Shown here piece by piece: positions 1 to 9,108 of a stretch of DNA of 64,000 bases. Under the pieces are notes generated by a model that was given only the letters and a program-made list of their open reading frames with translations, had not been told where the DNA came from and did not search any database. The DNA is from Brachionus manjavacas (Eukaryota; Rotifera; Eurotatoria; Ploima; Brachionidae), in the NCBI GenBank assembly GCA_019054805.1, contig JAHQIY010000004.1:1612001-1676000 (forward strand). Direction: 5' to 3'. The position numbers and the translations under genes were made by a program. How positions within the stretch are numbered: position 1 is the stretch's first letter; each line of letters opens with the position of its first letter.

Positions 1-561
1 TTCACTTATCCGATCCCTGCTCGACTATTGCCTAGTAATCGCTAACACTGGCACCCAAAAAATTAGCAACGATATACAAAAAATACAAAACAAAATACTG
101 AAAATTATTAAAAAATTCCCACTCAAAACTTCAATCGAATCAATACACAAACACTTCAACATGACTAAACTTGACACCCGACTAAAACAGCTATTTCTCA
201 AATTCGTAACCGGAAAAAAACAAAATGACCTACTCTTCGACGAACTCAGAACCTACATATCAGAAACCACATGCAATACGCACAATAAAAGATTCTTGAC
301 TCCCTTCGACGTTGTCATAGAACAGTTCGATCTCACACAATAAAAACTATTTATTTACAATCATTTACTTATTTACTTTTTTTTTTTTTTTGTTTTTTTT
401 TTTTTTTTTTTTTCTTTTCACAATTTTATATTCTCTATAGTCAATTGTAAAATTATATTCTAAATTATTATCTAAAGAATGCAGGCTGAAAAGAAGGTTT
501 ACATCGTTCTGAACTGCCTGGGGCCTCGGCCCAAATTATATTTTAAAAAAAAAAAAAAAAA
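1..561 (+). mobile_element. 3' end of a non-LTR retrotransposon (LINE) with poly(A) tail
   Basis: An open frame runs in from the left edge to a stop at about 343. It has the look of the C-terminal end of a LINE reverse-transcriptase protein: a SLIRSLLDYC-like segment, then IQKIQNKILKIIKKFP, then TSIESIH and LDTRLKQL. This is the usual order downstream of the RT domain in Jockey/CR1-type elements. A T-rich 3' UTR follows, then a GC-richer block around 480-535 starting AGGCTGAAAAGAAGG, then an A tract at about 543-561. Related 3' blocks occur near 7618 and 28363, so this is a repeated LINE 3' end. The 5' part of the element is outside the window. The A tract abuts a minus-strand ORF start (562-657), suggesting insertion into another transposon. 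Confidence 0.75.
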
Positions 562-657
562 AATATCCGAATCTACTTCATCACTAGTATCTTGATAAAC
601 AAGTACGTTTTCACTTGATGACGATACTGTGTTATCTTGAATTACTGCTGTTGTCAT
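562..657 (-). pseudogene. Possible N-terminus of a DNA-transposon protein, cut by the LINE tail
   Basis: On the minus strand an ATG at 657-655 opens a Ser/Asp/Glu-rich frame (MTTAVIQDNT, then SSSSENV and TSDEVDSD) that runs into the A tract of the LINE. Acidic, serine-rich starts of this kind are also seen in the MULE remnants at 16.9, 59.4 and 63.1 kb, so a MULE-type origin is plausible. The frame is short and has no diagnostic motif. The 700-900 bp region beyond it has repeated GGTGAATAAAAAA and TTAATTTGGT words that could be subterminal repeats. Confidence 0.3.
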
Positions 658-1003
658 TGTATCGATCGAGTTTCAATTGATTTTTTAAAGATTTGCGGTA
701 AAATAACATAACGAAAAATACTATTTATAATATTTTTGGTGAATAAAAAATTGAAATGGTGAAGTATAAATTAATTTGGTTAAATTAATATTAATTTGGT
801 TTAGAAACCTATTTTGAATTGGCGGTTTGATTTGCACAGGCAATTGTGATTTTTTGGTGTAATCGAGTTTCGCCTTAGATCATATTTTTTTGGTGAATAA
901 AAAAAATATTATTGGTGAACGATAATTGTATGCCGTCAATAATTAGATTCCAACAGCCAAATTTCGTTGAAATATTCTGAAAAAGTGTTTACTGATCATT
1001 GTT

Positions 1004-1060
1004 TAATTTTTCCCAAAACCATTTGTAATTGCAGGTGATGAATCAGCAACTAAACAAGTA
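1004..1060 (+). repeat. Exon-like dispersed repeat (family also at 11.8 kb)
   Basis: The segment has a splice-acceptor-like TTTGTAATTGCAG followed by GTGATGAATCAGCAACTAAA, which reads GDESATK. The reverse complement of 11800-11860 carries the same acceptor and coding-like words almost unchanged, followed there by QYKHLKGEK. Words from the latter also occur in the centre of the palindrome at 5690-5870. The conserved boundary suggests an exon of a transposon-encoded gene. No known domain could be assigned. Confidence 0.5.
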
Positions 1061-1119
1061 GGACAAAAATCATGATCAAATTATAGATGAATCATTTCTT
1101 TAACAATGCTGAATGTAAA

Positions 1120-1258
1120 TCCACGTGAAATTTTATTTGAAAATGGTAATTTTTAGTAAAAAAAGGAACTTTTGTACAAATTTAAAAAAAGTAAAGTTTA
1201 AACAAAAAACAAAAATTAAAAATTAAACATTGTTCAATTATACACATCTCAATTTCAG
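1120..1258 (+). mobile_element. Internal fragment of a Tc1-like element
   Basis: The stretch CACGTGAAATTTTATTTGAAA followed by an A-rich AAAGTTTAAACAAAAA block and ATTAAACATTGTTCAATTA matches, with small changes, the interior of the foldback at 9800-9950 (reverse complement) and the sequence at 62300-62410. That sequence precedes a Tc1-type transposase fragment. It ends immediately before the NAPE-PLD-like fragment at 1259. No terminal repeat is visible here, so this is an incomplete copy. Confidence 0.45.
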
Positions 1259-1351
1259 AATAATGTTTTTGACAATGCTTGGCCAACTTGGAAAATGCTG
1301 AATCTGAGTTATATATTAAAATGGAAACTTTTTTACCCGAACAAGCTAAGA
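1259..1351 (+). pseudogene. Fragment resembling NAPE-PLD exon 1, plus strand
   Basis: Translation gives NNVFDNAWPTWKMLNLSY followed by ILKWKLFYPN. This aligns without gaps to the N-terminal part of the intact NAPE-PLD gene at 3128-1942, which reads NGIFDNPWPTWKMPNLSD then LLKWKLFYPD. The match starts right after an AG (AATTTCAG) that could act as a splice acceptor, and fades after about 30 residues. Nothing matching the catalytic exons follows before the intact gene. The fragment lies in opposite orientation to the real gene and abuts Tc1-like sequence. It is most simply a non-functional, partly decayed duplicate of about 90 bp; capture by a transposon is possible. Confidence 0.75.
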
Positions 1352-1799
1352 GTTGAATGCAGCGTTATTATTTCCTAACAAATCGAGTTTTTACTTATTT
1401 AAATGGCCTTCTTCAGGACATATTTAATTCCGAATCAGAAGACTTTTAAGCTAAATTGGATAGTTGGCTCGATGCATAATTCTTTAGGAAATTTTTCAAT
1501 TACTTTGAATAAGATAGTGACTACTGCAGCAACAATACCAATTCCAATGCAAAAAAAGCGAATTAGGGCTTAAAAAATTACGAGTCAATTGACAGAGTTC
1601 CGGGTAAAAAAGGAAATTAAAATTAAATAGTAAATCAATTTGTTTCATTAATTTTTTAGACTTTTATTTTGATTTTATGTGTGAATTAATTTTGTTTCTC
1701 TTTATTTTTTTTAATTTTTGATCCTATAATAATTAAATAATATACAAGTAAAATAAATAGTAAATTTTTTATTTTTTAAATACTATAATTATTTATTTA

Positions 1800-1885
1800 A
1801 TATGATTCATATTTTTTTTTTATAATTTATTCTGAAGAAGCTCTAGCTTGGTTCAGAAAACAAATAAATAAATAATAAAATTAAA
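1800..1885 (+). mobile_element. Degenerate LINE 3' tail
   Basis: TTATTCTGAAGAAGCTCTAG, then CTTGGTTCAGAAAACAAATA and an AAATA-rich tail. This is a diverged copy of the 3' end seen at 11.99-12.03 kb and 59.27-59.31 kb (TTCTGAAGGAGCTTTAGCTC then GGTACAGAAAACAAATAAA). It is a short 5'-truncated LINE end between the NAPE-PLD fragment and the 3' end of the NAPE-PLD gene. Confidence 0.6.
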
Positions 1886-1941
1886 AAAGGTAAATTTGAA
1901 AGTTTGGATTTTATTTAATGGAATTCAAATTAAAAAAAAAC

Positions 1942-3128
1942 TTAAAATTCATTTATTTCTCCGTGTTTGAGAGTGACAAAACAGTTTTGATCCAATTCCA
2001 ATTTTGCCAAAATTTCACCCAACTTTTCCTTTGGTTCCATATAATACTAAAAAATTAGGCATATTCGCCATGTTCTATATTTCAATCTTTGAAATTATTT
2101 TAATATCTACCTCACTAGCCAAAGACAATGTTCCCCAATGAATAGCAAATGTTTTGTTTGATTTAACATCCAAATGAATTTTTACAGCCTCTTCTGGATC
2201 AATATGCTGCGGCCCCATCATCCATCTTTAATTTTTTTTAAATATTTTTTGAATAATAAATATTAAAATTTACCTTGGTTCATATGCACCAATAGGTATA
2301 AATGAAAAATCAAAAGGTCCATGGGTGTGTCCAATTTCTTTAAAAGCAGGACAGTAGCCGGTGTCTCCTGCAAAATATACTTTACTTGTGTTGCCCTTAA
2401 TAATCCAGCCTCCCCACAGAGCTTTGTTTCTGTCATTTATGCTTCTTGACGACCAATGCTGAGCAGGTGTAAAAATAAATTCCAAATCTCTAATTTTTTT
2501 TGATTGCCACCAAGTGAACTCATGAACATTGTTCGTAATTCCACATGAGCTGAACCATTCGCCTGTTCCTTTGCCAACAAACCAATTAAGTAAATCACCG
2601 AACTTGTTATGAAGAGCAAGAATGCTTTTGTAATCCAAATGGTCATAGTGATTGTGGCTAATGATCACGGCGTCAATTTTTGGTATTCTTTCAATTTTAA
2701 TTGGAACTGGTCGATAGCGCTTCCGACCAGAAAATTTAAATGGTGAAACTCTTCAAAAATAAAATTAATTCATATTTTTAAAATTTTTATCAATTTTACC
2801 TTTCGGCAAACAGTGGGTCCATTAAAATAATCATATTTTGAAAATTGATCAGACTAGTTGCATGTCCAATCCAAATCACCTTAAATTTTTTAGAAGTATC
2901 CTCTTCACAAAATTTCTTTATTTCATCATCAGTAACATGATGCACAGGTAAATTTTTGTCTAATATATTGCTGTCTGTCGGTGTATTTTTATTGTCCGGG
3001 TAAAAAAGTTTCCATTTTAATAAGTCACTCAGATTCGGCATTTTCCAAGTTGGCCAAGGATTGTCAAAAATACCATTCTGATATAGTGGTTCGGACAGAA
3101 CATTTGAATCAATATTTGATGAAGCCAT
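1942..3128 (-). CDS. NAPEPLD: N-acyl-phosphatidylethanolamine-hydrolysing phospholipase D (NAPE-PLD)
   Basis: Complete four-exon gene: coding exons 3128-2800, 2750-2274, 2225-2111 and 2046-1942, joined by GT/AG introns of 49, 48 and 64 nt in phases 2, 2 and 0. It encodes 341 aa. NAPE-PLD is a zinc metallo-beta-lactamase-fold enzyme that cleaves N-acylphosphatidylethanolamine to N-acylethanolamine plus phosphatidic acid on membranes. Motifs seen: VIWIGHATSL near the start of the fold, SHNHYDHLD (metal-binding HxHxDH), FTPAQHWSSR, FAGDTGYC (bridging Asp), PIGAYEPRW and FAIHWGT (last metal His). All metal ligands known for the human enzyme have counterparts. The length is slightly shorter than the human protein, mainly at the N-terminus. 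An AATAAA lies at 1915-1910, about 27 nt after the stop. The start is the first ATG, at 3128. Expression and localisation are not visible from the sequence. Confidence 0.95.
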
Positions 3129-4434
3129 GGTTTAAATTATTAATATTTTGATTTTTTTAAATATGAAGTCATTTTAATTATTTTAGCGGTTTTTATTTAG
3201 TGCCTTATTAGATAGGGACACGTCAGATAAAAATAATATTTTAGTCTTTCCAAATATTTAAGTTTATGTTTAGATGTGTGATTTATTGGTATCTAAATAT
3301 TAGTCATATCTAAATAATAATTATGCTTTATGTTGAAAAAATTAATAAAAATTAAGTAAAAATGCAAAACTAACGACAAAATAATTTATTTTGACAATTA
3401 ATTTTGTTGCCATTGATTTTTCACTAAAGGAAAACCATCTTACTTGGTGAACTATTTTTTTTACTGCTGATTCAAGTTTTTGACGTTCTTAAACGCTTAA
3501 TAAGGTCCTTAAAATGTTCAACGAAATTACAACTAATTTTTGCCCTCCAAATTGTCTCTCTAGGTAATCATTAGAGGGGGCATTCGGTTAATAATGTTAG
3601 AACAATAATCCCGAAAATGATCCAAATTGCTTTTTTTATTACACTAAAAAAAAATTGCATTTTTTTTGAGAATGCGTGTGAGCTTAAGTAACATTCACTC
3701 GACTCACACTCAATACACAGTTTTTTAAAAAAAAATTAAAAAGTTTTTTTTTGTTAGAGTGAAAAACTTTAAAAAATAGAATATTTAGAAAACCAAACAT
3801 ATTTCAAAAAAAATCTTTTTGCTTGATTCACAAATTTAATCATAGAATAGTGGGCCAGGTACTTGAAAATTTTTTCTAAACACTCCTAATTAAATCCCCT
3901 TTTTATATTGATTTTTCCAAAAATTAATGAAATTATTTAATTAAAATTTAAAATGAAAGTTTTTTTAAAACTTTTGACAAATATTGATGAAATTAGGCGA
4001 AATTCCAAAAAATATTTATCAAACTTAAGTGATTGGGATCGAATCTAAATTGATATAAAAATTGTCATTCGAATTTGGTAAATTAAATTTTTTTTTTAAT
4101 TAAGCTTATGTATCATCTATACAAAGCATGATAGATCACAATTTTTCGAGGATTTTAAAATCATGCTTTTCCAGGTTTTAAATTATTTACAAATTAATTT
4201 TTAGCTTAAAACCTATTTACAAATTTTAAGACTTGCATATCGATTTTCATTAACGTTATAAAATAGTTATTCGTCGTTTTCTCATTAAATACCAGGACTA
4301 AAGAGAATTTTCTTTAGCTCGGAAGATATAGATTTAGAAACTGAATTTGAAAGATTAGCTATTCTTTTAATTGTTTGCTTTAAAGAAAAAATTAAGTATG
4401 AGTTGGTTTCAGAATTATCAGGTCAATAATAACT
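3129..4434. other. AT-rich stretch without recognisable gene
   Basis: No ORF with protein-like composition. Upstream of NAPE-PLD there are several TATCTAAA words (3210-3330) like those at the ends of the MULE at 16.7-17.8 kb. The rest is low-complexity A/T with short GC-richer islets (for example near 3550-3590) that I cannot assign. The NAPE-PLD promoter should lie just above 3128, but no specific element is discernible. Confidence 0.5.
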
Positions 4435-4488
4435 TTGAATATTTTAAGATACAGGAAGCAGAGCTTTATACATGCGAGTAACGAGCCG

Positions 4489-4862
4489 TTATTTTATAAC
4501 AAATTTTTCTCCCTTAGTACCTCCTTGAGCAGCAAAAAGTTTCAACGTGTCCATATATTCAAGTGTCATTATTTTTTTAACAGGTTTAACTTCAATTTCC
4601 ATATCATCAACCAAGTCTTCTGAATCATTTGAGTTAGACTCTTCATTATGATTTAAATTATCAGTGATCACGAGGCATTTTTAAAATGAAAGAAAATCGG
4701 AACAATAAAAATATTTTTTTTTCTATTTTATTTTTTTGTACATGTCACAAAATCGAATTAAGTTAACATGGAAATCATAATACCTATTGTGCGTTATTCA
4801 AAAATCCTGTCACAAAATCAAATTGTCAAAAAATCGAATAATACAAAATCAAGGATAGACTG
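4489..4862 (-). mobile_element. pogo/Tigger-type transposon remnant (C-terminus plus one terminal repeat)
   Basis: Minus-strand ORF 4671-4489 is acidic and then reads MTLEYMDTLKLFAAQ, resembling the conserved helix at the C-terminus of pogo/Tigger (CENP-B-like) transposases. Reading from 4862 on the minus strand is CAGTCTATCCTTGATTTTG and then ATTATTCGATTTTTTG, typical of pogo-type termini, flanked by TA at 4863-4864. The opposite terminus was not found, and the DDE part is not recognisable, so this is an incomplete copy. Family assignment rests on the terminus and the C-terminal helix only. Confidence 0.5.
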
Positions 4863-5300
4863 TATTTTAGAAGTTAAGTATATTTTTGAATTAATTGAGC
4901 AATAAATTGAATTAGAAAGACCTGCAAATTGATCAATTTTTAGCAGCTCCAGAGCTATTGAGGGCTATAAAATTTATAATTGGCATATTTAGTTCAGTGA
5001 CTTTTCATTGTTTACTTTTCGACTTTTTCGTTCTCTAAATATAGTCATGTAACGTAATAGTAAGAACAATAATTTATTTATTTTTATTTTATTATTTATT
5101 TGTTTTTTGTATTTTACTATGTGCACATCTGGTTATTAGCTCGTCGCGATGCTCGTTCCTCGCAATAATTATTATGTTTTCAAATTTCATTTTATGTAGG
5201 CAGCTACTGTTCTTAACCTTGCTATAGTTAAAAGCTGGATTGGAGAAGATTTTTGTCAAAATCTGGTAAGAAAAAGCCTTCACTCTCTAAAGTCGTTTTA

Positions 5301-6099
5301 CAGTGGTGTTCCGGATTTAGTAATTTACGATAATTTACGTAAAAAACAGTAAATTTACCGAATTTTACGTAAAATATTGTAAATTTACGTAAATTTACAA
5401 AAGTAAAAAAACGTAAATTAACTTGATTTTACGTAAAATTTGGTAAATTTCGATCATTTTACGTAAATTTATGTAAAAAAAAAAAGGTCCAAAAAATTGA
5501 AATAATTTGGCACTTTTTAAAAAAAAATGAATTTTTGTTATCCTTCAATATTTATATCCAAAATTATGAAAAAAATTACCATAATTTACGTAAATTTTGG
5601 TAAAATGTAATCAATTTAATGGAAAAAATAGTAAAAAATGGTAAAAAATGATTATTTAAAATTTTAAATTAATTTGAAAAAAAATTTTTATTAGGTTGGT
5701 TATAATTTTTCAAACACTTAAAGGGTGAAAAATTAATTTTAATTTTCTTTAATTTTTATTATTTTTGTTGAAAGGCAAAGATTTAAGAAAAATAATAAAA
5801 ATTAAAGAAAATTAAAATTAATTTTTCACCCTTTAAGTGTTTGAAAAATTATAACCAACCTAATAAAATTCATTTTTTTTTAAAAAGTGCCAAATTATTT
5901 CAATTTTTGGGACATTTTTTTTTTTACATAAATTTACGTTAAATGATCGAAATTTACCAAATTTTACGTAAAATCAAGTTAATTTACGTTTTTTTACTTT
6001 TGTAAATTTACGTAAATTTACAATATTTTACGTAAAATTCGGTAAATTTACTGTTTTTTACGTAAATTATCGTAAATTACTAAATCCGGAACACCACTG
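5301..6099. mobile_element. Palindromic (foldback) Tc1/mariner-like MITE
   Basis: The 799-bp unit starts CAGTGGTGTTCCGGATTTAG and ends with its reverse complement, flanked on both sides by TA (5299-5300 and 6100-6101). The outer arms (about 5301-5540 and 5875-6099) are nearly perfect inverted repeats rich in ACGTAAATTTACGT words. The centre contains a second, inner inverted repeat (about 5690-5770 against 5790-5870). A non-palindromic insert near 5540-5690 is present on the left only. TA target duplication and CAGTG termini indicate mobilisation by a Tc1/mariner transposase. It has no coding capacity. As transcribed RNA it would fold into a long hairpin. Confidence 0.85.
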
Positions 6100-6378
6100 T
6101 ACATGAAATTTTTCTTTGATTATTCTGATTATGGCAAAGGCACAATCGCTTCAAAATTGCCTCAATCCACAATTACACAGCACATTACAATGAAGCAATG
6201 TTCTTTAAGTAGTTAATGAATTTTTTATTAAATGAATTACCTTGAAATAATTCCATTCAGAAAAGATAAACAAATAAAAAATTTTAGGTTTTAAATCTTA
6301 CAAATAATTTTTTTTTACAAATTTTTCACTCAAAAAAAGCCTTTTTTTGTGTGAATTTGAGTGATATTCACTCAACTC

Positions 6379-7370
6379 ATATACAGAGAAACCTTGTGAA
6401 CCATAAAGATCTTATGGCCTGCCACCGAAGATTAGTTAACTTAATAAAATTCTTCTATGAGAAATTCGAGTGTAGCGTGATTCTGTGAAAAAGACAATCT
6501 GAGAGCTTCTAAGTTAGTCAAGGGTGCGTTCTCTTTCCGACACTTTTCCTAATATTGATTGACTATGTCATGAAGAAAACAACTGTCAGTGCGAGGGATA
6601 TACAACGGGGATTAGCAGCAAAGCTTGATGCAAATGAAAACCAAGATTTGGTAAGAACAACGTTAAAACAACCGGACCCGAAATAAATGGAACCAAAACA
6701 AAAGTAATCAGTACAGCGATGATAACACGTAGAGAAAGCAAATAATACCTCTGCTAGACTCCGACCAGCATGTAAATCAAGGGAACGAAAATTAAATTGT
6801 ACAACACTGTAGTAAAAGTAACACTGATGTGCGGTAGCGAATATTGTGGGAATATGACAAAAAAGCCTGAACATTATCCACAGTGAAAGTCTGGGGAGAA
6901 TTTATCGGAATAGATTGCAGAGTTGGTCAAAGGTAAAAGTCATGAAGTCAAAGTCAAGTCTGGACTTTGACTAAAACTAAAAAATTTTTTTAAAAATTTT
7001 TGTTTTAAATAAAATTTAGTTCTCAAATTTCAATGTTTTTAAATTAAATTTTATCATTGTTAATTTTCTGTAATTTGGTGCTAATATAGAATGATGAGGT
7101 CTAATCTTATAGCCTGAAAATAATAAAGTTGACTTGAGTGGACTCAAGTCATCAAGTCAGTGTATTAAGAATTAAAGACTGCGATGGCTTGGGTATGTAC
7201 TTAGAATGAAAAGAACAAGGATACCAAAAATAGCCCTTCAATAGACACCTCAAGGGTGACCAACAGTAACATGGAGGTCAACAATCACGAAAGAGCACAT
7301 CGAAATGTGAATGACATCGGGAGAAGCAAGGGTAAAGGCATAACCTCATGCTCCACAAAGAGTGAATTAG
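6379..7370 (+). pseudogene. Decayed LINE: reverse transcriptase and C-terminal tail
   Basis: Across shifting frames the stretch near 6490-6620 reads like the RT core: QGCVLSPTLF-like (here KGAFSFRHF in one frame), then LIDYVMKKT and SARDIQRG. The stretch at 7175-7370 reads GYVLRMKRTRIPKIALQ, then TPQG, TVTWR and SGEARVKA. This is the usual C-terminal tail (HVLRM..RIPK, W....EA...A) of RTE/CR1-like LINE proteins. There are many stops and frameshifts, so it cannot be expressed. Between the parts (6914-7170) lies a GTCAAAGTC-rich repeat that also appears near 33.4, 36.5 and 9.6 kb. Confidence 0.6.
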
Positions 7371-7609
7371 GAAAAAAAAAATAAATCCATTTTAAGCTTT
7401 TTTTTTTAATTTTACACAATTTCTATTTTTTAATCAAAAAAAGAGTAAAAAGAAGGCAAATAAATATTTAATAAAACAATAAGTTATTAAATTTGAAGTT
7501 CATGATAAAAAATTTTTTAAAATAAGTACAAAGTAAAATAATTATAATTAAAATTTAAATTTTTTTTTAATTTCTTATTCGTATTATAAATAATAAAACA
7601 AAATATTAT

Positions 7610-7735
7610 TTACATTGGGCTGAAAAGAAGGACTTAGATCCATTCTGAGCTGACCCGAATCTGTTTTTAAAAAAATTTTCTTTAAAATTTTTTTTTTTTT
7701 ACATTTTCAAACAATAAAGAATTATTATTATTGTT
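7610..7735 (+). mobile_element. LINE 3' tail
   Basis: GGGCTGAAAAGAAGGACTTA followed by GATCCATTCTGAGCTGACCC is a copy of the 3'-terminal block at 484-530 and 28363-28420. It is followed by A/T-rich sequence and ATTATTATT words. Only the tail is present, as expected of a 5'-truncated LINE insertion. Confidence 0.55.
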
Positions 7736-8043
7736 ATTATAAAATAATTATAATAATAAAAAGATTCATTTACCAAAATTTTATTTTGAAGGATGAAACT
7801 TTCCTTAAACAACTGTTTTTTCCATTTTTTTTAAGTTCTTGATCGATTTTTATTTTAAAATGATTTACAAAATATCTCTTAATAATTTTCATTGAAAATT
7901 TGAAATTGTAAAAAACAATTTAATGGCCTCAATATTTCGAAATAAAGAATACAAAAAATCAATAATCAAGCCTTTTTTTATCAAATATATTTATTTCATT
8001 TATTTGTTAATTATTTTCTATTTTTTTAGCTAAATATTAAACA

Positions 8044-9108
8044 TTACAATGTCCACGCAGATTTTTGCCCATGTTCTTCATCATTATATTTGTCGTCTAA
8101 ACTTTCATGGTTCACATTTGGCACAATATATTCTTGGTCTCCCTTCAAATCTTTCCTATTGCTCATTAAACTCGGATTTTCTCCCAATTTTTTCAGCCTT
8201 TCTGCTGTCACTGACTCCATTGTCCGTCTCATCATCGGATACTGCTCCAGTACATTGTAAAAATGATCAACAGACAGCGAATACAAGTTGCAGTATGTGA
8301 CAGCCTGACAACTGGCCACTCGAGTCGCCCTAGTCAACAAACATATCTCGCCAAAGTAGGATCCATCACTGAGAGTAGTCATCACTTCATTGTTTGACTT
8401 AAGAATGTCGACTATGCCCTCCTGGATAAAATACATCTTTGAGCCAATTGTACCCTCACGGCAAATTATGTCACCAGGCTGGAATACTTCAAACTTCAAC
8501 TTGGTCACCACATCGGACACAAAATTTTGATCTGCATTGGCAAAGAAGGGCACTGATGAAACCAAAGAGCGGCAATTGTAGTTGATGATGTCAAGTCTAA
8601 GTCTTTCGGAGAGCTCATTTAAAATGGCGTCCTCGTCGAACATTTTGCCCTGATAGCGGTGCTCGTAGTATTCGGTGATGCGACTGCGTAGGTCACGCGG
8701 AAACTTTCGCCAAGCCATGTATTCACGCACTTGTTTATACTTTTGATGATACACGCGTTGTGAAGTGTCAACACTTTGAACAAGGGCACTGACAAGACCT
8801 ATGGTCACAGCATAGCACATAGCACCAGTGACCATACTGAGCATGGTGAGCCACATGTCTGTGTAAGTTTGAGGCGCATAGCGGCCGTAACCGATGCAGA
8901 GCATGTGCGAAAAAGCTTTGAATAAGGCCACTGTGTACTGCTTGGTCCAGTCGGCATCCTCAAGGTTGTTCAAGCAAACCCAGGACTCTTTTGGAAATGA
9001 TTGAAGCATTGGTACCAAAAATTGTAGACAACCACTCCAATGAGCAAGCAGAATGATGAGCGCTACCAGATTAAAAATTCTAATTACAATACTTGCTACA
9101 CTCAAAAA
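8044..9108 (-). CDS. HCN-A exon 3 (S5, pore, S6, C-linker, CNBD)
   Basis: The acceptor TTTTGTTTAG precedes TTTTTGAGTGTAGC at 9108, and the stop is at 8046-8044. The exon encodes 354 residues: S5 with [11 protein letters not shown], pore helix and GYG filter, S6, C-linker ([19 protein letters not shown]), and a CNBD with [36 protein letters not shown] and a C-helix AERLKKLG. It closes with a short acidic tail. The block 8217-8708 is almost identical to 53880-54371 of HCN-C, while the flanks differ much more. Confidence 0.93.
   Translation of the reverse strand, partial: FLSVASIVIRIFNLVALIILLAHWSGCLQFLVPMLQSFPKESWVCLNNLEDADWTKQYTVALFKAFSHMLCIGYGRYAPQTYTDMWLTMLSMVTGAMCYAVTIGLVSALVQSVDTSQRVYHQKYKQVREYMAWRKFPRDLRSRITEYYEHRYQGKMFDEDAILNELSERLRLDIINYNCRSLVSSVPFFANADQNFVSDVVTKLKFEVFQPGDIICREGTIGSKMYFIQEGIVDILKSNNEVMTTLSDGSYFGEICLLTRATRVASCQAVTYCNLYSLSVDHFYNVLEQYPMMRRTMESVTAERLKKLGENPSLMSNRKDLKGDQEYIVPNVNHESLDDKYNDEEHGQKSAWTL

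Noticed and set aside
6563..6874. 103-codon minus-strand Phe/Cys-rich ORF
   Set aside because: Antisense to the decayed LINE RT (LIDYVMKKT) and of random composition.
8049..8300. Plus-strand ORFs opposite the HCN CNBD (also 53698-54060, 22091-22342)
   Set aside because: They mirror strongly conserved coding sequence on the minus strand and have no domain of their own.
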